A stretch of 9,025 bases of DNA from positions 1 through 9,025 of the forward strand of contig CALGHW010000488.1 in NCBI GenBank assembly GCA_937916075.1, written 5' to 3'. Positions 6,463 through 9,025 of this stretch are shown piece by piece. This DNA is from an uncultured Prevotella sp. Lineage in GTDB: Bacteria > Bacteroidota > Bacteroidia > Bacteroidales > Bacteroidaceae. The position numbers were made by a program, and so were the translations under genes. Each line of letters opens with the position of its first letter. Within the stretch, counting starts at the first letter, position 1. Below the pieces are notes generated by a model. That model searched no databases. It was not told the origin of the DNA and saw only the letters and a list, made by a program, of their open reading frames with translations.

Positions 6463-8253
6463 TTACGGACGATAAATCCTGAGAATACTTTTTCCGCCGG
6501 TTTTGAGAGCCACTGCGGGCCATATCTTTCCCGACTGCTGGATGAAGCCGTGTCCCCTTAGTTCATCCTCTGTGAAATGAGGCATCCTCCATTGCCGGAT
6601 GGTTCCCTTTTTCCTGTCGATGTCCACATATACATAACCTGTGGTGTCATCGGGGTCCATGGGCCTTCCGTAGCGTACGAAGGCGTGGATATGACACCGG
6701 GTGATGGCCAGCCGCTCAATCTGCCGGTAGAAGTATCGGTTGTAGGGCTTGATGTATTCTTCTTGGTAGAACATGGTCGTGTCTGTCGGAGGGAAGTGAT
6801 CGGTGTCGACGTGGAAAATCTGGTACTGTTCCGTCTGCTTACCGGGGGCTTTCAGTGATGACACATAGATGTAGCCGGAGTAGCCGTCGGTATATACGAG
6901 GTCGTTGCCGTCGGTCTCAGTTTCGACATCGACAAAGGCATAGCCTGTGCGGCTCTTCCTGGCCGCGTCAGAAAGATGTCCCAAGCGGCAGCGCGTCTTG
7001 TGGGTCTGCTTCTCGCACACTTCTATGAAGGGGGTGGGGGCATCGTAGAATTCGTCCCTGAAAGGGTCCATGTCGCTTTTCCCTTTGTACAATTCTGTGG
7101 GTACCTCTATGGGGAAGGTCTTTTTCTTGCATCCGAAGAAAAGCAGGTCGCCTGTTGCCGAGAATTGGAAATGCTGGGTCATATAGTCCTCATGGGCGAT
7201 GTCGCCGTCAAATGAGAAGATGCTGTCGGGTTGCCATGAGGCGAGGTCTCTGCTCAGGATGGCGGGTGAGTTATAGTAGGCTATATAGACATTGTCGCTG
7301 TCTCTGCTTTCGAGGCTGAGGTCGGGCAGTGAGTAAGACATCTCGATGTGCTTGCCGTTGGTAGAGAACCGGCTGAATACGGGGATGTAGAACACCTGCT
7401 TGTTGTTTTCCATCTCCTTGAAAAGCTTGTCGGGAATCCGGATGTAGCGCTTCTTCTCCTGTGCGTTGGCCTGGAGCAGTGTTTCGAAGGCATAGGTCTC
7501 TTTGTGCTTCTTGAACATGAGTGTCCCCTCGGCGAGGTCGTCCTTGAAAAGCAGGTAGTTGTCCCGGCCCTGGAGCGCGGGGCCGGCAAACGAGATTGGG
7601 GCCTCGCGGGATGTCGCCAGGGGATAGTCTTTTTGGCTCAAGGTGTCTATCAGTTGTTCGGCAGGAGAGGGATAGCTGCTTTGGAGTTCAGCCTTGGTGG
7701 AAAATGTTTGCTTTTCGATGGGCTTGTCGAAGGCGATGAGCGACTTCATGTCTTCCTCGCCCATGCTTTCCATGCTGGTGCCGATGATGAGGTTGCCCGC
7801 AGACTTGCATATCTTCAGCACAAACAGGCCATAGAGTCCGTTGGTGTTGAAGTCGAAAATCTTCTCATAAGTATTGTCGGTGTCGTACAGGTAGTGGTCG
7901 GCCTCATAGCCACACCGCCGGTTGTATTGTGCGGCAGCCGTGGAGTCCTTGTAGGCCGTGATGAGCAAAACCTCCTTTTGCGGGTCTATTTGCTTGATTT
8001 GCTTGTAGAAGGTGGGGATGGTCACTTCGCATCTCTTGCAATAGGTGGGGATGTATATCAGGGCGTATAGCGTGTCTTGGGATGTCTTGACGGCCGAGAG
8101 ATATGATTTCAGCAGAAGCTCAGTATGTGGCATTTGTCTTATCTTCAAAACCTCGTCAGCCATGTCGCTGGCCTCGTCTGTTGTAGCAGCTTTGACCGGT
8201 GACATGGCTGACAGGATAGAGCATAAGACAATGAGGATTGTCTTTTTGTTCAT
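6463..8253 (-). CDS. Exported thioredoxin-like protein with beta-rich C-terminus
   Basis: I do not recognise a named family with certainty. The 596-residue product starts with a signal peptide (MNKK, a hydrophobic core ILIVLCSILSAM, likely cleavage after VKA at 22). Cys11 is inside the core with no lipobox following, so it is probably periplasmic rather than a lipoprotein. Residues about 60-160 look like a thioredoxin fold: strand YALIYIP, then CKRC (Cys72, Cys75), a helix, strand EVLLITAY, and YGLFVLKI near 141-148 where the thioredoxin cis-Pro would be expected but is not visible. Residues about 215-596 are rich in alternating beta-strand patterns with repeated FxFDGD, GYxYVD and YIYVSS-type turns, which suggests a beta-propeller as in Bacteroidota 6-bladed propeller proteins. 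It follows the small Cys-motif gene at 8314-8628 in one unit and has its own terminator. A role with the small peptide, in redox or peptide handling in the envelope, is inference. Confidence 0.9.
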   Translation of the reverse strand: MNKKTILIVLCSILSAMSPVKAATTDEASDMADEVLKIRQMPHTELLLKSYLSAVKTSQDTLYALIYIPTYCKRCEVTIPTFYKQIKQIDPQKEVLLITAYKDSTAAAQYNRRCGYEADHYLYDTDNTYEKIFDFNTNGLYGLFVLKICKSAGNLIIGTSMESMGEEDMKSLIAFDKPIEKQTFSTKAELQSSYPSPAEQLIDTLSQKDYPLATSREAPISFAGPALQGRDNYLLFKDDLAEGTLMFKKHKETYAFETLLQANAQEKKRYIRIPDKLFKEMENNKQVFYIPVFSRFSTNGKHIEMSYSLPDLSLESRDSDNVYIAYYNSPAILSRDLASWQPDSIFSFDGDIAHEDYMTQHFQFSATGDLLFFGCKKKTFPIEVPTELYKGKSDMDPFRDEFYDAPTPFIEVCEKQTHKTRCRLGHLSDAARKSRTGYAFVDVETETDGNDLVYTDGYSGYIYVSSLKAPGKQTEQYQIFHVDTDHFPPTDTTMFYQEEYIKPYNRYFYRQIERLAITRCHIHAFVRYGRPMDPDDTTGYVYVDIDRKKGTIRQWRMPHFTEDELRGHGFIQQSGKIWPAVALKTGGKSILRIYRP

Positions 8254-8255
8254 GG

Positions 8256-8351
8256 CTATTCCTTTGTTACTGTGACGTTCGTGTACATGGTTACTGTTTC
8301 CAAAGCGCTCTTGTCAATCTCTTGGTTGATTACGGTGATGGGCTTGGTCAT
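8256..8351 (-). CDS. Small overlapping ORF, or displaced tail of the upstream gene
   Basis: An ATG at 8351 opens 31 codons ending in TAG two bases before the ATG of the thioredoxin-like gene. The product begins MTKPITVINQEIDKSA and ends NVTVTKE. Its codons look more gene-like than the last codons of the overlapping gene at 8314-8628, whose tail is DQAHHRNQPRD. Two readings fit: a genuine tiny gene, translationally coupled to both neighbours, or the original C-terminus of the upstream small protein now out of frame through a single-base change near 8351. It is not a simple open continuation, because a TAG lies four codons upstream of its ATG in the same frame. Confidence 0.35.
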   Translation of the reverse strand: MTKPITVINQEIDKSALETVTMYTNVTVTKE

Positions 8352-8628
8352 ATTGAGTGTCTATTGTCTCGATGTGTCCTTTGCTGTCAATAGTTACAAC
8401 GGATACTTTCGAGCCGCCACCTTCTGTCTCACTACTGGTGACGACCACCTTTTTGCAGATTGCGTCACAGCTTCCTGCACACGGGTTGTTCTTGCTGTTG
8501 CTGGCCTTTGATCCATAATAGATGGTTGTTGTGGTGGTCGTTGTTGAATCTCCTTTCGTTACTGTGGCAAATGAAGGTAGCGTATTTCCTATAAGAAGTA
8601 ACATTGTGTAAATAATCTTTTTTCTCAT
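8314..8628 (-). CDS. Small exported Thr-rich protein with CX3CX3C motif
   Basis: Unrecognised. A 104-residue product with a good signal peptide (MRKK, hydrophobic IIYTMLLLIG, likely cleavage after SFA at 21). The mature part, about 83 residues, has a run of seven Thr (29-35), a Ser/Lys/Asn stretch, then NPCAGSCDAICKK with Cys at 50, 54 and 58, followed by a beta-like region (SKVSVVTIDSKGHIETID). It is first in a unit with the exported thioredoxin-like protein 60 bases downstream, and a good promoter lies about 48 bases upstream of its start. The layout resembles NVEALA-type small-peptide genes paired with propeller/redoxin genes in Bacteroidota, but the NVEALA motif itself is absent. An overlapping frame (8465-8713) crosses the promoter and is not a gene. 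The last dozen codons are doubtful; see the overlapping ORF. Confidence 0.75.
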   Translation of the reverse strand: MRKKIIYTMLLLIGNTLPSFATVTKGDSTTTTTTTIYYGSKASNSKNNPCAGSCDAICKKVVVTSSETEGGGSKVSVVTIDSKGHIETIDTQYDQAHHRNQPRD

Positions 8629-8681
8629 ACGCTTTGTCTTTTTTAGTTTGTGAAATGTTGTGTCTTATCTGTTTGTGTTTG

Positions 8682-8713
8682 CAAAGGTATAATAAAAAAA
8701 ATGAAAATGCCAA
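8682..8713 (-). promoter_or_regulatory. Promoter of the small exported protein unit
   Basis: On the minus strand TACCTTTG (8682-8689) preceded by a TTGG (8710-8713) at a 20-base spacing, matching the Bacteroidota -33/-7 layout. The predicted leader is about 48 bases. Sequence further upstream is very AT-rich, as expected for a strong promoter. Confidence 0.75.
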
Positions 8714-8820
8714 GAAAAATGGCGAAAAATAATCATTTTGGCAGATTTTTCTGTGTAATTAGTGAATTTTTGTTTTATTTATTGCATTATTATGAATAAT
8801 ATGATTTTACGAGTGTGGCT

Positions 8821-8988
8821 ATGTCGTCAGCTTGCAATGCATATACTCGTTGGAAGAAGTCGAAAGAAGTTCCTGCGGCAACCGTTGCGGCCATGGCAAG
8901 ACGGAGGCCAGGATTTCCAAAATTCAGAAAATGGCGCTTGTCAAGTAATGATGAGGGGTGTGTTAGCCCGGCAAATAGCCAACTTTAG
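8821..8988 (+). CDS. Possible 55-residue basic ORF
   Basis: ATG at 8821 opens 55 codons to TAG at 8986. The product (MSSACNAYTRWKKSKEVP at its start, then AMARRRPGFPKFRKWRL, residues 24-40) is strongly basic and carries two Cys. No TAnnTTTG promoter is seen in front of it. A rival frame on the opposite strand, open from 8984 to 8790 with an internal ATG at 8894 (34 codons), gives a less basic, equally protein-like sequence (MAATVAAGTSFDFFQRVYAL). Only one of them, or neither, is likely real; both could be remnants inside a repeated element. Confidence 0.3.
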   Translation: MSSACNAYTRWKKSKEVPAATVAAMARRRPGFPKFRKWRLSSNDEGCVSPANSQL

Positions 8989-8990
8989 AG

Positions 8991-9025
8991 CCGGTCACCT
9001 TGGTGGTCGGTACCGGTCACCTTGG
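8991..9025. repeat. Direct repeat at the window edge, possible tandem array
   Basis: CCGGTCACCTTGG occurs at 8991-9003 and again at 9013-9025, a 22-base period with the spacer TGGTCGGTA. The window ends exactly at the end of the second copy, so more units may follow. As RNA, one unit can fold CCGGTCACC against GGTGGTCGG with two G-U pairs, though the loop is tight. It may be a tandem repeat or the start of an inverted-repeat-rich element. Confidence 0.5.

Larger units (their letters stand above)
8690..9025. other. Gene-poor right end with a composition switch
   Basis: From 8690 to about 8808 the DNA is strongly AT-rich and holds the upstream part of the promoter described above and nothing else convincing. 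At about 8809 it changes abruptly to GC-richer sequence. ACGAGT at 8809-8814 is inverted as ACTCGT at 8845-8850, near this switch, and GCAAC-C-GTTGC (8878-8888) is a compact dyad inside the richer part. Short open frames exist on both strands (plus 8821-8988; minus 8790-8984, without a good start except an ATG at 8894). The richer segment may be the end of an accessory or repeated element that continues past the window. Confidence 0.4.

Noticed and set aside
7348..8070. 240-codon plus-strand frame opposite the thioredoxin-like gene
   Set aside because: Antisense shadow of a gene with a signal peptide, promoter and terminator; no supporting signals of its own.
8465..8713. 82-codon minus-strand frame overlapping the small exported-protein gene
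   Set aside because: It starts upstream of the predicted transcription start and crosses the promoter; its composition is that of an alternate frame.
8991..9025. CRISPR array
   Set aside because: Only two 13-base copies with a 9-base spacer are seen; repeat and spacer are far too short for CRISPR and no cas gene is present.

Overview
The window looks like a chromosomal segment of a Bacteroidota bacterium, most likely a Prevotella/Segatella-type member of the Bacteroidales. The evidence is the order truB-queA-folK, a short TruB without an obvious PUA tail, and four intergenic elements matching the Bacteroidota sigma-ABfr -7 box TAnnTTTG. These lie before rpsO, mtnN, typA and a small exported-protein gene. 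The genus is an inference from gene content and protein style; no search was run.

Left part (1-2482, + strand): truB (tRNA pseudouridine-55 synthase), queA (queuosine pathway) and folK (folate pathway). A hairpin lies between queA and folK. rpsO (ribosomal protein S15) follows on the opposite strand and converges with folK over a strong terminator.

Middle (2889-6278): a divergent intergenic region carries the rpsO and mtnN promoters and some operator-like repeats. mtnN and luxS form a tight two-gene unit that detoxifies methylthioadenosine and S-adenosylhomocysteine, recycling SAM by-products and making the AI-2 precursor. luxS converges with typA (BipA ribosome-associated GTPase), and a perfect 22-bp bidirectional terminator hairpin separates them.

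Right part (6416-9025): this is the least ordinary section. A minus-strand transcription unit starts at a clear promoter near 8682-8713. It encodes a small exported Thr-rich protein with a CX3CX3C motif, then possibly an overlapping 31-codon ORF, then a 596-residue exported protein with a thioredoxin-like CKRC region and a long beta-rich, possibly propeller-like, C-terminal part. It ends at a good terminator. This small-exported-peptide plus thioredoxin/propeller layout resembles Bacteroidota NVEALA-type loci, but no NVEALA motif is present, so it is the best candidate here for a poorly described system.

The last ~200 bases switch abruptly from AT-rich to GC-richer DNA. They hold short ORFs on both strands and the start of what may be a 22-bp tandem repeat cut by the window edge. 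They look like the beginning of a repeat or accessory element.
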